Below the pieces are notes generated by a model, which was given only the letters and a program-made list of their open reading frames with translations, was not told the DNA's origin and did no database searches. The translations under genes and the position numbers were made by a program. From contig NZ_AP028032.1 of NCBI RefSeq assembly GCF_030296935.1, forward strand, positions 1,364,001-1,428,000: a DNA stretch of 64,000 nt. The letters run 5' to 3'. The DNA comes from Coprobacter fastidiosus. Its GTDB lineage: Bacteria; Bacteroidota; Bacteroidia; Bacteroidales; Coprobacteraceae. Below are positions 1-7,997 of this stretch, one piece after another; position 1 is the first letter of the stretch, and each line of letters begins with the position of its first letter.

Positions 1-696
1 CGTATCGCCGAACATAGACTGCCCCTTCAAATGCAGGTTACATACTAATGTATCTAATTCGATACGAGAAGCAAACGGCCACCGAGTAGGATAATAATTC
101 ACTCCTTTTTTTTGCGAAATGACAGATAAAGGCGATGTCCTCGGATGATGAAAAACCGTTACCGAACAAAAAGCATTGCAAGAATCGGTCTTACTCAAAG
201 TTGCAATATCAAAAAAGAAAGATGTATCCCGAGTTGCGACAGCCATTCCTCCGAGTCCCGGACACGGATAATTTTTGCGATCAACGCACCGACTCCCGAA
301 CCACGATGCTGTCGAACGGATTGCATAGTCACGAGGCTCATTACTCTTGATCAATTTCAAAGGGACGATCAGTCCTCTACCCGCATTTCCAAAATCGGAG
401 TGAAAACGGCTCATCATTTGTCCGCTCAAGAAACCGGCCTGAATATGGGAATCCCCAAGATGAAGAATATTAACTACTTTCCGAACCGTATCTGTATCCG
501 ACTTCAAAATCTTCAATTTTTCATAAAACAAAGCCATCGTATTTAAAGAATCGGACAAAATATTTTCTTTCACACGAATAAAAGGATATTCCGTCAAACT
601 ATCCTTGACAGTAACGGATATATTCGTTTGTGCATTCGTTACACGAAAAAAGCACAAAGAAAATACAAGTATGGAAATAACGGTAAAATATCTCAT
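1..696 (-). CDS. SGNH-fold hydrolase-like protein, exported (3' end outside window)
   Basis: I read this frame directly: it is open from an ATG at 696 to the window edge (232 codons, no stop). Residues 1-22 form a signal peptide (MRYFTVISILVFSLCFFRVTNA). Residues 77-90 contain ILHLGDSHIQAGFL, the block I GDS motif of SGNH/GDSL hydrolases, with Ser83 as the expected nucleophile. The start overlaps the stop of the upstream SGNH gene by four bases (ATGA), so the two are translationally coupled. In Bacteroidales, tandem SGNH proteins of this kind often accompany an MBOAT acyltransferase and take part in O-acetylation of surface glycans. That partner would lie beyond base 1, so this role is inference. 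The C-terminal catalytic block is not visible. Confidence 0.8.
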   Translation of the reverse strand, partial: MRYFTVISILVFSLCFFRVTNAQTNISVTVKDSLTEYPFIRVKENILSDSLNTMALFYEKLKILKSDTDTVRKVVNILHLGDSHIQAGFLSGQMMSRFHSDFGNAGRGLIVPLKLIKSNEPRDYAIRSTASWFGSRCVDRKNYPCPGLGGMAVATRDTSFFFDIATLSKTDSCNAFCSVTVFHHPRTSPLSVISQKKGVNYYPTRWPFASRIELDTLVCNLHLKGQSMFGDT

Positions 697-2066
697 AATC
701 CAGACTCCTGATTATAACGATACATCAATGCTTCAACAAATTTTTTTGCTATCGGACGTCCTCCGGCATGTGTAATATGGGTATAATCTTTATTTGCCCA
801 AACCGGTTTATGCTCTACATAAGAGACCATACTGTTCTCCCCTCCCATCGCCATAAAAGTATCCCAAAAAACAGATTTCGTATCTCGTGCGATTTTTCGC
901 TGGGCTGCAATCATTTCGTATATCTCGGGCATCGTTTCAAATCCGTTTGTTCCCCGCCTGCTCCGATCACCGATTCCCATAATGAGAATATCCGAATCGG
1001 GATAGCACTCTTTTAAATGTCGAACGACTTTTATCATTCGGTTGGTATATGCACGATAATCATAAACATCTTTAGAAACGACATTTTGCCCGTATTCCAA
1101 TACGATCAAATCATAATCTACATATCGGGACATTTCACGGCTAAGAGAAACATTTACCTGAGACAAATTTGTTCCGGAAGTACCTCTCAAAGAGTAGTTA
1201 TCGACACATATCCCGATTTTGTCATTTAAATACACTCCAAAGGCCGTAAATCCCGACGGATGAGATAACTTAATATCCAACGAAGAAATTTCACCTTCTA
1301 TTTCGATACATTGCAAACTATCTGCCGAAAGCGGTTTATACACACGAGCATCCTCCTTATTGATCGCTAAACGAATCTCCGTATTCTCCCGATTTACAAA
1401 CAAAAATTTCGCTGAACCAAAAGCACTCAGCCCTTTCAATGACGAAGTACCTTTAAAAGTTGCAGATACTCCGTCTTCAGGTATAAAATATTGACCGGCT
1501 ATAAAAATACTATTTTTATCCAGCTTTGTATGACTCACAGTCGACACGGTCGACCAATGATCGAACTGATGTCTGACCGTCCGTCGAAAACCCGCTGTCA
1601 TCGAAGCCATAGGAACATACCCGACTCCTCTCCCACCAAAACGTTCTTGCAATTCTTCTCGAATATTCTGAGTCAAAATATCGGCCTCTATAAAAGAATC
1701 TCCCAGAAAAGCTATTCTCACCGGACGTTTTTTCACTTCATCCAGCGCATGACAAAAGCGATTCAATCCCGATCCGTCTTCAGAATAATCTTCAAATAAA
1801 ACGACTCCACTAGGTTTGTGTACAGGCTTTTTTTGCCGAACGACCGTATCTCTCTTTACAACAAGCGTATCGGAATCGGCAATAACAGGCCGATCCGGTC
1901 CTTTCGCATGCGACTGCGGTTTCACCAGACGAATATCGGAAAGCATATCTACTTTGCGGGAAGTAAACGAACCTACTTTTATCTCGGGAACGAATGAAAA
2001 CAACACGAGGAACAACAATGTCCACAAGAGTGTTTTAAACACATCATTCAAATAATCTTTCTTCAT
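693..2066 (-). CDS. Membrane-anchored SGNH/GDSL-family protein
   Basis: This is a 457-residue protein from the ATG at 2066, which is preferred over an in-frame TTG at 2075 because of the GAGGAGA directly before it. An N-terminal hydrophobic segment (about residues 11-27) anchors it or acts as an uncleaved signal. Block I (AFLGDSFIEADI, residues 119-130, Ser124) and a C-terminal DYTHITHAGG (DxxH block) give the Ser-His pair of SGNH hydrolases. VLEYGQN lies between them. The lysine/arginine-rich linker at 45-85 suggests the SGNH domain is held in the periplasm. It is first in a two-gene unit with the downstream SGNH gene (4-bp overlap). A perfect -7 box lies at 2141-2148. O-acetyl transfer or esterase activity on surface glycan is a guess from family context. 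Confidence 0.8.
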   Translation of the reverse strand: MKKDYLNDVFKTLLWTLLFLVLFSFVPEIKVGSFTSRKVDMLSDIRLVKPQSHAKGPDRPVIADSDTLVVKRDTVVRQKKPVHKPSGVVLFEDYSEDGSGLNRFCHALDEVKKRPVRIAFLGDSFIEADILTQNIREELQERFGGRGVGYVPMASMTAGFRRTVRHQFDHWSTVSTVSHTKLDKNSIFIAGQYFIPEDGVSATFKGTSSLKGLSAFGSAKFLFVNRENTEIRLAINKEDARVYKPLSADSLQCIEIEGEISSLDIKLSHPSGFTAFGVYLNDKIGICVDNYSLRGTSGTNLSQVNVSLSREMSRYVDYDLIVLEYGQNVVSKDVYDYRAYTNRMIKVVRHLKECYPDSDILIMGIGDRSRRGTNGFETMPEIYEMIAAQRKIARDTKSVFWDTFMAMGGENSMVSYVEHKPVWANKDYTHITHAGGRPIAKKFVEALMYRYNQESGL

Positions 2067-2140
2067 TCTCCTCAAAAATATCTCTACCTGAAATTTATCA
2101 AGAAAACAATAGAGTATTGCCTATTGTATTAAAACGAGTG

Positions 2141-2148
2141 CAAAAGTA
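2141..2148 (-). promoter_or_regulatory. Bacteroidetes -7 promoter element for the SGNH pair
   Basis: On the minus strand this reads TACTTTTG, an exact match to TAnnTTTG. A start near 2134 would give a leader of about 68 nt before the ATG at 2066. No good -33 TTTG is seen at the right spacing. Confidence 0.5.
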
Positions 2149-2183
2149 TTATTTTTTAATTCATTATCATGTATATTTTCTTT

Positions 2184-2356
2184 AGAACCTGCTTAAATTT
2201 TCCGATGCAGGAAATTATATCGGGTTATCTCTATATTTTTCCAATCGGTTTCCCCGCTTTTATTCATCAGATAGCCCGTTATCATCCTTATAAAAAAACA
2301 AAATAGCCTCTAAAAAATTCTCAAAACCTCCCCCACACAAAATTTAGATAGGTTCT
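2184..2356. repeat. MITE-like element, complete copy A
   Basis: This is a 173-bp intergenic element bounded by imperfect inverted repeats. The left end is AGAACCTGCTTAAATTTT; the right end read in reverse complement is AGAACCTATCTAAATTTT (15 of 18 match). It has no coding potential. Its interior (TAGCCCGTTATC near 2272 and the A-rich run to 2330) aligns with copies B (17955-18086) and C (38934-39082). It fills most of the gap between the divergent SGNH and cardiolipin synthase genes. Confidence 0.65.
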
Positions 2357-2433
2357 TATCGACATAAATATTGATAAATTCATTTTTTATACTTAATTTA
2401 GCTTTTCAAAAAATATCCAAAATAACCGATTCC

Positions 2434-3879
2434 ATGCTTTATCTGAATATAATTCAAAACATCGATCAGTGGGTATATAATAGTCTGTACGTAATATATC
2501 TGATCACTATTATAGGTACAATTTTGGTTATTATATCGGAAAACCGCAATCCGGTAAAAAGTATTGCGTGGATAGTCGTTCTTCTCTTCCTACCCATTGT
2601 CGGCATCGTCTTTTACTTCTTCTTCGGTCAGGAATATAGAAGACAGCACATGATTTCACGAAAAGGGAAAAGAAAACTTCAACAACTTACAGAAGACCCC
2701 GATGTAGATCTACAAGAAATGCCTTTATCCGAAGAAAGTAAACAACAAATACGATTGGCATACACACTCGGGAAATCAGGACTGCATCCCGGTAATGAAG
2801 TAACAGTTTTTACCAACGGAAAAGATAAATTCGCCTCTTTGATAGAAGATATTAAAAATGCCCAAACATTCATTCACCTGCAATATTATATTTTTGCCAA
2901 CGACCGACTCGGAAATACGATTAAACAACTTTTAATCGATAAAGTTAAGGAAGGAGTAATCGTACGAGTTATTTATGATGATGTGGGTTGCTGGAAAGTG
3001 AAACAGCATTTTTTTGACGAAATGGAGGCAGCGGGTGTCGATGTACGCCCATTTCTAAAAGTCACTTTTCCTCAATTAGCCAATAAACTGAATTACCGAA
3101 ACCACCGAAAAATAGTCATCATAGACGGGAAAATAGGATATGTCGGAGGAATGAATATCGCCGACAGATATCAAGATGGTGTGGCATGGGGAATATGGAG
3201 AGATACGCACATACGGATTACCGGCCCTGCCGTGTACGGATTACAAACTGCATTTTCTATCGACTGGAGTTTTACGACAAGAGAGTTGCTGTCCGACAAC
3301 ATCTACTTTCCGCCCGTACCACGTACCGGAAACATAAATGTTCAAATTCTCACCAGCGGCCCGATAGGTGAATGGAAAGGTATTTCGCTTTCATTCCTGA
3401 AAGCCATTTCAAACGCCAAACAGCATATATACATACAGACTCCGTATTTTCTGCCTACTGAAAGTCTGATGAAAGCTTTGCAGGTCGCAGCACTTTCTAA
3501 AGTAGATGTAAGATTAATGTTGCCAGAAAAGTCTGATTCTCCCATCCTGCAATTAGCATCTCACTCATACCTGACCTCTATGCTAAAAGCCGGCATTAAA
3601 ATATATTTTTATCAGAACGGTTTTCTTCATGCCAAAAGCATCACGATCGACAATGAATTTTCAACGATAGGATCAACAAATCTGGATTTCAGAAGTTTCG
3701 ACCACAATTTTGAAATAAATGCGTTCATGTATAGTAAGGAGCTCACCACACAAATGAAAAATATCTTTTTGGACGATCAAAAAAAATGCAGACGCATCAC
3801 TCTGAATTTATGGAAAAAAAGACCCCTTTGGCATAAAATATGCGAATCGGTAGTACGATTATTAAGCCCTGTATTATAA
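2434..3879 (+). CDS. cls: Cardiolipin synthase (phospholipase D superfamily)
   Basis: It condenses two phosphatidylglycerols to cardiolipin in the inner membrane. From the ATG at 2434 the protein is 481 residues, the usual bacterial Cls length. A TTG at 2371 would add 21 residues but overlaps the likely promoter region. Two N-terminal membrane helices (VIYLITIIGTILVII and SIAWIVVLLFLPIVGIVFYF) precede two HKD motifs. The first is HRKIVIIDGKIGYVGG, the second HAKSITIDNEFSTIGSTN, each with the His, Lys and Asp in place. The 3' end overlaps the convergent helicase gene by six bases. A near-consensus -7 (TAATTTAG, 2394-2401) precedes it. Confidence 0.93.
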   Translation: MLYLNIIQNIDQWVYNSLYVIYLITIIGTILVIISENRNPVKSIAWIVVLLFLPIVGIVFYFFFGQEYRRQHMISRKGKRKLQQLTEDPDVDLQEMPLSEESKQQIRLAYTLGKSGLHPGNEVTVFTNGKDKFASLIEDIKNAQTFIHLQYYIFANDRLGNTIKQLLIDKVKEGVIVRVIYDDVGCWKVKQHFFDEMEAAGVDVRPFLKVTFPQLANKLNYRNHRKIVIIDGKIGYVGGMNIADRYQDGVAWGIWRDTHIRITGPAVYGLQTAFSIDWSFTTRELLSDNIYFPPVPRTGNINVQILTSGPIGEWKGISLSFLKAISNAKQHIYIQTPYFLPTESLMKALQVAALSKVDVRLMLPEKSDSPILQLASHSYLTSMLKAGIKIYFYQNGFLHAKSITIDNEFSTIGSTNLDFRSFDHNFEINAFMYSKELTTQMKNIFLDDQKKCRRITLNLWKKRPLWHKICESVVRLLSPVL

Positions 3880-5301
3880 CTCTAATTTATCTTCTGCGAG
3901 ATTTTGTTCCAAATTTATTAAATAAAGATGCTCCGTAGCCCTGGTAAACGCTGTATAAAGCCATCGAAGGAAATCCAGTTCAAGCCCTTCGGCACGTATA
4001 TACCCCATATCCACAAATACATTCTTCCATTGTCCTCCTTGAGCTTTATGACAAGTAACAGCGTATGCATATTTTACTTGTAAAGCATTAAACCAAGGAT
4101 CAACTTTTATTTTTTTCATCTTCTCTCGTTTATTAGGAATATCATAATAATCCTCAAAAACATTCATAAAAAGACGATTATTCATTTCCATAGTTAAGGA
4201 AGGAGCATCGGACATCAATGTATCCAGGATAATTTTAGATTCTATTTCCACATCATAATCAGGAAAATAAAGTGCAACATCAGCAAAACGAAATCCGTAC
4301 ATTTCACGAGTATTCCTCACCTTCACAACACGGGCGACATCTCCATTGGCTATAAAATCGAGATCTTTATACTCCCGACTCCAAAAATAGTTATTCTTCG
4401 CAACCAAAAGCAAGTCTCCCGAAGTAAGCTCTTCTTCCCGATAAAGTATCTGATTGCGAATTCCTTGATTAAAAATCCCGGCACGTTTATTGGAACGTGT
4501 TATTACAATTGTGTCATCCATACCGTCCCGACTATACGCAGAAGATAAAGTTTCGATCAAATCCTCACCCCCGACCCGCTGCACATCAGTGTAACCTTGC
4601 AAACGTATTTTCGGAAGCGGTAACGGATTTTCGCCCATCAACATACGCAAGCGGGTAGCATTAAAAAGAATTCCTGAATCATCTGACTGACGAGCAACCT
4701 GACGTAATTCAAAATCTATAACAGACAACCCGTATTTCATCAGACTACTTTTCTCAAGTGCAGGGCTTCGAGTCTGTCCTACCGGAGGCAACTGAGCCGA
4801 ATCACCCAATAAAATCAAGCGACAACCTTCTCCCGCATAAACATATTCTACCAAATCATCTAATAACCGGCCTGAACCATATATCATCTGTTCACCGCCA
4901 CCATTGGCAATCATAGAAGCCTCATCGACAATAAACAATGTATCTTTATGCAGATTGTCGGTTATCTGAAAACCCTCATAATCTGCCGAAAAAACTTTTT
5001 GCCGATATATCTTTTTATGAATCGTATAAGCCGGATGAACTGCATAGCCTGCAAAAACTTTTGCAGCTCTACCCGTAGGTGCTAACAGAACGGTCTTCCG
5101 TTGAAACCCGGACAAAGTCCGTACCAATGCTCCGATCAAAGAAGTTTTACCCGTACCTGCATATCCGTTAATTAAAAACAAAGATCGGGAATCCCGATCG
5201 AAAAGAAACATGGCAAGTCGCGCAATCAGTTCGGCCTGCTCCTCCGTAGGAGCATATGACAAATTATCTGCAAATTTTCGAATAAAAAATTCGTTTATCA
5301 T
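3874..5301 (-). CDS. RecD-like ATP-dependent DNA helicase (superfamily 1)
   Basis: From the ATG at 5301 the protein has 475 residues. The frame extends further to 5439, but a -7 promoter box at 5326-5333 lies inside that extension. Walker A is GYAGTGKTS (about residues 46-54) and the DExx box is IVDEASMI. The C-terminal UvrD_C_2-type motifs are TCHKAQGGQW and LYTAFTRATEHLYLI. It is a short, stand-alone helicase of the Dda/RecD2-like type with no RecB or RecC nearby. It presumably unwinds DNA 5' to 3' in repair, by family analogy. It is convergent with cls and divergent from the DUF3822 gene. Confidence 0.9.
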   Translation of the reverse strand: MINEFFIRKFADNLSYAPTEEQAELIARLAMFLFDRDSRSLFLINGYAGTGKTSLIGALVRTLSGFQRKTVLLAPTGRAAKVFAGYAVHPAYTIHKKIYRQKVFSADYEGFQITDNLHKDTLFIVDEASMIANGGGEQMIYGSGRLLDDLVEYVYAGEGCRLILLGDSAQLPPVGQTRSPALEKSSLMKYGLSVIDFELRQVARQSDDSGILFNATRLRMLMGENPLPLPKIRLQGYTDVQRVGGEDLIETLSSAYSRDGMDDTIVITRSNKRAGIFNQGIRNQILYREEELTSGDLLLVAKNNYFWSREYKDLDFIANGDVARVVKVRNTREMYGFRFADVALYFPDYDVEIESKIILDTLMSDAPSLTMEMNNRLFMNVFEDYYDIPNKREKMKKIKVDPWFNALQVKYAYAVTCHKAQGGQWKNVFVDMGYIRAEGLELDFLRWLYTAFTRATEHLYLINLEQNLAEDKLEL

Positions 5302-5325
5302 CTTATTTAAAAATAAAGTAGAATA

Positions 5326-5333
5326 CAAAAATA
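5326..5333 (-). promoter_or_regulatory. -7 promoter element for the RecD-like helicase
   Basis: The minus strand reads TATTTTTG, an exact TAnnTTTG. The predicted start near 5319 supports the ATG at 5301 as the true helicase start. Confidence 0.5.
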
Positions 5334-5354
5334 GGTCATACCGTTTTCTTTTGC

Positions 5355-5362
5355 TATTTTTG
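5355..5362 (+). promoter_or_regulatory. -7 promoter element for DUF3822-rsmD
   Basis: TATTTTTG matches TAnnTTTG exactly and lies 21 bp from the divergent helicase -7 box, so the two promoters sit back to back. A leader of about 50 nt would follow. Confidence 0.45.
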
Positions 5363-5419
5363 CAATAAGAATCTGGCTTTAAGAGTCTGTCTAAACTGGC
5401 AATATCCAGAAAAAGAATT

Positions 5420-6253
5420 ATGGGAGAACAAATATACAAAATAACACCTCCTGAAAAAACGGAGAATTACATTTTATCGATTCGTTTGAGAAACGACGGA
5501 TGTTATTTTGCCATATCCGATCCGACAACCAACAACTCTTACAAAGGACAAAATATCGTATTTCCGCCGACCGGAAATACCCCTCTTCAATCTATTGAAG
5601 AAGCAGTGTATAATCAACCCGTTTTATTAAAAACTTTTCGTAAAACATATATAATACTACAATCTTCCCGATTCACGCTCATTCCCCAATCCATTGAACC
5701 GGAAGCTGATAAACTGAATATATATTACGATTTTTGTTTTCCCGACCATACAGACAAAATCCTTTGCAATGAATGGCAAAGGAATCAGTTATATAATCTG
5801 TTCGGTGTAAACAAAGACATTTATGCTTTTCTAAAAAGGACTTTCGACAATCCTCTGTTTTTGCATCAACTGACTCCTTTATGCGAATACTTCTATAAGC
5901 GAAGTAAAGTCGGAAATAATTCTAAAATGTATATTCACCTGCAAAAAAAATGGATAGATATAGCGTGTTTTAACAAAAAAGGATTACTATTCGCCAATTC
6001 ATTCGAATATGGAGACATTCATGATGCGGCTTATTATATACTCAATGTTTGGGAGCAACAAGGATTTGACCAGGAAAAAGACGAGCTTCAACTTACCGGA
6101 GACAAAGAACCTCGACAAATCATAACTCGCATTGCTCAAGAATATATCCGCCAGGTAATGCCGTCGATTTTTCCTCCTCAACTTTTTAAATTAGGAAAAG
6201 AAACCCTCGAAGCTCCTTTCGATTTAACAGTTATACCTCTATGCGAATTATAA
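5420..6253 (+). CDS. DUF3822 family protein
   Basis: This 277-residue cytoplasmic protein has no signal peptide. Its fold resembles the ASKHA-like DUF3822 family of Bacteroidetes; the N-terminus (LSIRLRNDGCYFAISDP) and the segments around residues 95-110 and 170-200 fit my memory of that family. Function is not established. It overlaps rsmD by 13 bases, an arrangement that recurs across Bacteroidetes, so it may act with ribosome methylation or simply share expression. The ATG at 5420 follows a leader from the -7 box at 5355. Confidence 0.8.
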   Translation: MGEQIYKITPPEKTENYILSIRLRNDGCYFAISDPTTNNSYKGQNIVFPPTGNTPLQSIEEAVYNQPVLLKTFRKTYIILQSSRFTLIPQSIEPEADKLNIYYDFCFPDHTDKILCNEWQRNQLYNLFGVNKDIYAFLKRTFDNPLFLHQLTPLCEYFYKRSKVGNNSKMYIHLQKKWIDIACFNKKGLLFANSFEYGDIHDAAYYILNVWEQQGFDQEKDELQLTGDKEPRQIITRIAQEYIRQVMPSIFPPQLFKLGKETLEAPFDLTVIPLCEL

Positions 6254-6792
6254 GCGGAAAATACGGAAAAAGAAGATTTGACGTTCCGTCCAATATAAAA
6301 GCCCGTCCCACGACAGATTTTGCCCGGGAAAATTTATTCAACGTATTAAACAATCTGATCGATTTCAGTGGTATGACAGCCCTCGATCTTTTTGCAGGAA
6401 CCGGAGCTATCAGTTTTGAATTACTATCACGAGAATGTACCAAAGTAGTATGTGTAGAAAATTATCCGGTACAGTATAACTTTATCCGCAAAGTCATGCA
6501 ACAACTGCACGCAGATAATTTAGTCCCGATAAAAGGAGACGTGTTCAAATTTATTCCGGCATGTAAAGAAAATTTCGATCTTATATTTGCCGATCCACCT
6601 TATGATTTACCCAAATTCGGCACAATTCCGGAACTTGTACTCAATTCGGAATTACTAAAACCTGAAGGAATTTTCATAATAGAACATTCGAAATCATACG
6701 ACTTTTCGACACTACCAGGATTTGATCAAAAACGAACATACGGAAGTGTAAATTTCAGCTTCTTCAGAAACATTCATAAAACAGTAAAATAG
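6241..6792 (+). CDS. rsmD: 16S rRNA (guanine966-N2)-methyltransferase RsmD
   Basis: It transfers a methyl group from S-adenosylmethionine to N2 of G966 in 16S rRNA during 30S assembly. The 183-residue length is typical. The N-terminus MRIISGKYGKRRF and the RPTTDFARENLFN segment are family hallmarks. The SAM-binding motif I is ALDLFAGTGAISFE and the catalytic motif IV is FADPPYDLP. It is translationally coupled to the upstream DUF3822 gene through a 13-bp overlap and converges on mutY, with only ten bases between the two stops. Confidence 0.95.
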   Translation: MRIISGKYGKRRFDVPSNIKARPTTDFARENLFNVLNNLIDFSGMTALDLFAGTGAISFELLSRECTKVVCVENYPVQYNFIRKVMQQLHADNLVPIKGDVFKFIPACKENFDLIFADPPYDLPKFGTIPELVLNSELLKPEGIFIIEHSKSYDFSTLPGFDQKRTYGSVNFSFFRNIHKTVK

Positions 6793-6802
6793 CTCAATTT
6801 AT

Positions 6803-7870
6803 TTACTTGCGCTGTTCCAAATAAATATGTGTCAACCGGGAAACAGCATAATTCTCCAATTCGGTATAGGGAATACGGATATATCCGGAAAGTCCTTCCG
6901 GAACGGACTCTATTTCAATAGAATAAAAATAGGCATTTATAATACGATGCGACAAAACATGACGTTTCTGCAAAGGTAAGGCCGTCACTTTTACTTTTCC
7001 TAAACCGTTGAATATCCGACAGTACTCTTCGGTATGTTGCAACTCTTCAAATGAATACTCTTTATCTGTTTCGATCAACACAAATTCATACAAATTCTCC
7101 CATATATCTTTTCCTTTGCGTTGTCGTATCCATGTATCTCCCTGATAGGAAATACAGAGATAATTAAAAAAACGCGGCTTCACAACCGTTTTACCTTGTT
7201 TTACCGGAAGTTTTTCTACACGTCCCGAAATAAGAGAAAGGCACTTGTCCGATAAAGGACACAACTCACAATGAGGTGAACGAGGTACACACTGCAATGC
7301 ACCCAACTCCATAATCGCCTGATTATACACATCGGGACGTTTCTTGTCCAAAAGATCTGAAGCCAGTTTTACAAAAAGTTTTTTCCCCGGAGTCGAATCG
7401 ATAGGGACATCTATATCGAAAAGACGAGCCAAAACCCGATATACATTTCCATCGACAACAGCATAAGGTTGACGATATGCAAACGAACAAATTGCCGCTG
7501 CCGTATATTCTCCTATACCTTTTAAAGAGAGCACATCCCTATAATTTTTCGGAAAAAGCCCTCCAAAATCGTCCATAATTTGCCGAGCGGCAGTATGTAA
7601 ATTACGAGCACGACTATAATACCCGAGTCCCTGCCAATACTTCAAAACCTCATCCTCTTCAGCTTCCGCCAAAGAGGCTACATCCGGGAAACGAGTCATA
7701 AAGCGGTTAAAATAATCAAGTCCTTGTATAACTCGGGTTTGCTGAAGAATTACCTCCGATATCCAGATAACATACGGATCGGTAGTATTCCGCCAAGGCA
7801 AATCTCTTTTATTCTCTAAATACCATTTTTCTAACGGAACGATAAATTCCATATTTTCCATACCGGACAT
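6803..7870 (-). CDS. mutY: A/G-specific adenine DNA glycosylase MutY
   Basis: It removes adenine mispaired with 8-oxoguanine. The HhH-GPD core is intact: EVILQQTRV near the N-terminus, the helix-hairpin-helix LKGIGEYTAAAI, and catalytic Asp in VVDGNVYRVLAR. Four cysteines (CVPRSPHCELCPLSDKC) bind the 4Fe-4S cluster, and a NUDIX-like C-terminal domain follows. ATG codons at 7870, 7861 and 7852 are all possible starts. I give 7870 because the -7 box at 7899-7906 places transcription start near 7892; a TTG at 7879 is also in frame. Confidence 0.95.
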   Translation of the reverse strand: MSGMENMEFIVPLEKWYLENKRDLPWRNTTDPYVIWISEVILQQTRVIQGLDYFNRFMTRFPDVASLAEAEEDEVLKYWQGLGYYSRARNLHTAARQIMDDFGGLFPKNYRDVLSLKGIGEYTAAAICSFAYRQPYAVVDGNVYRVLARLFDIDVPIDSTPGKKLFVKLASDLLDKKRPDVYNQAIMELGALQCVPRSPHCELCPLSDKCLSLISGRVEKLPVKQGKTVVKPRFFNYLCISYQGDTWIRQRKGKDIWENLYEFVLIETDKEYSFEELQHTEEYCRIFNGLGKVKVTALPLQKRHVLSHRIINAYFYSIEIESVPEGLSGYIRIPYTELENYAVSRLTHIYLEQRK

Positions 7871-7898
7871 ATTTTTCAAAAACTTTTAAACCTGACGA

Positions 7899-7906
7899 CA
7901 AAAGTA
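7899..7906 (-). promoter_or_regulatory. -7 promoter element for mutY
   Basis: The minus strand reads TACTTTTG, an exact TAnnTTTG, about 29 bp upstream of the first ATG. Confidence 0.5.
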
Positions 7907-7970
7907 AAGAAAATGTGATGAAAACAGATAGAACATACCCCGAATCATTGCCGAATTAACTATTAATCCG

Positions 7971-7978
7971 TAAGTTTG
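7971..7978 (+). promoter_or_regulatory. -7 promoter element for the DUF3843-like gene
   Basis: TAAGTTTG matches TAnnTTTG exactly. ATTG at 7947-7950 stands 20 bp upstream as a weak -33. The ATG follows 19 bp later, so the leader is very short. Confidence 0.5.
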
Positions 7979-7997
7979 TAAATCAAAAACAAACTTC

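Noticed and set aside
145-546. Two plus-strand frames (71 and 133 codons) near the left edge.
   Set aside because: The minus strand holds an uninterrupted SGNH-like frame with signal peptide over the same bases, which is the real gene.
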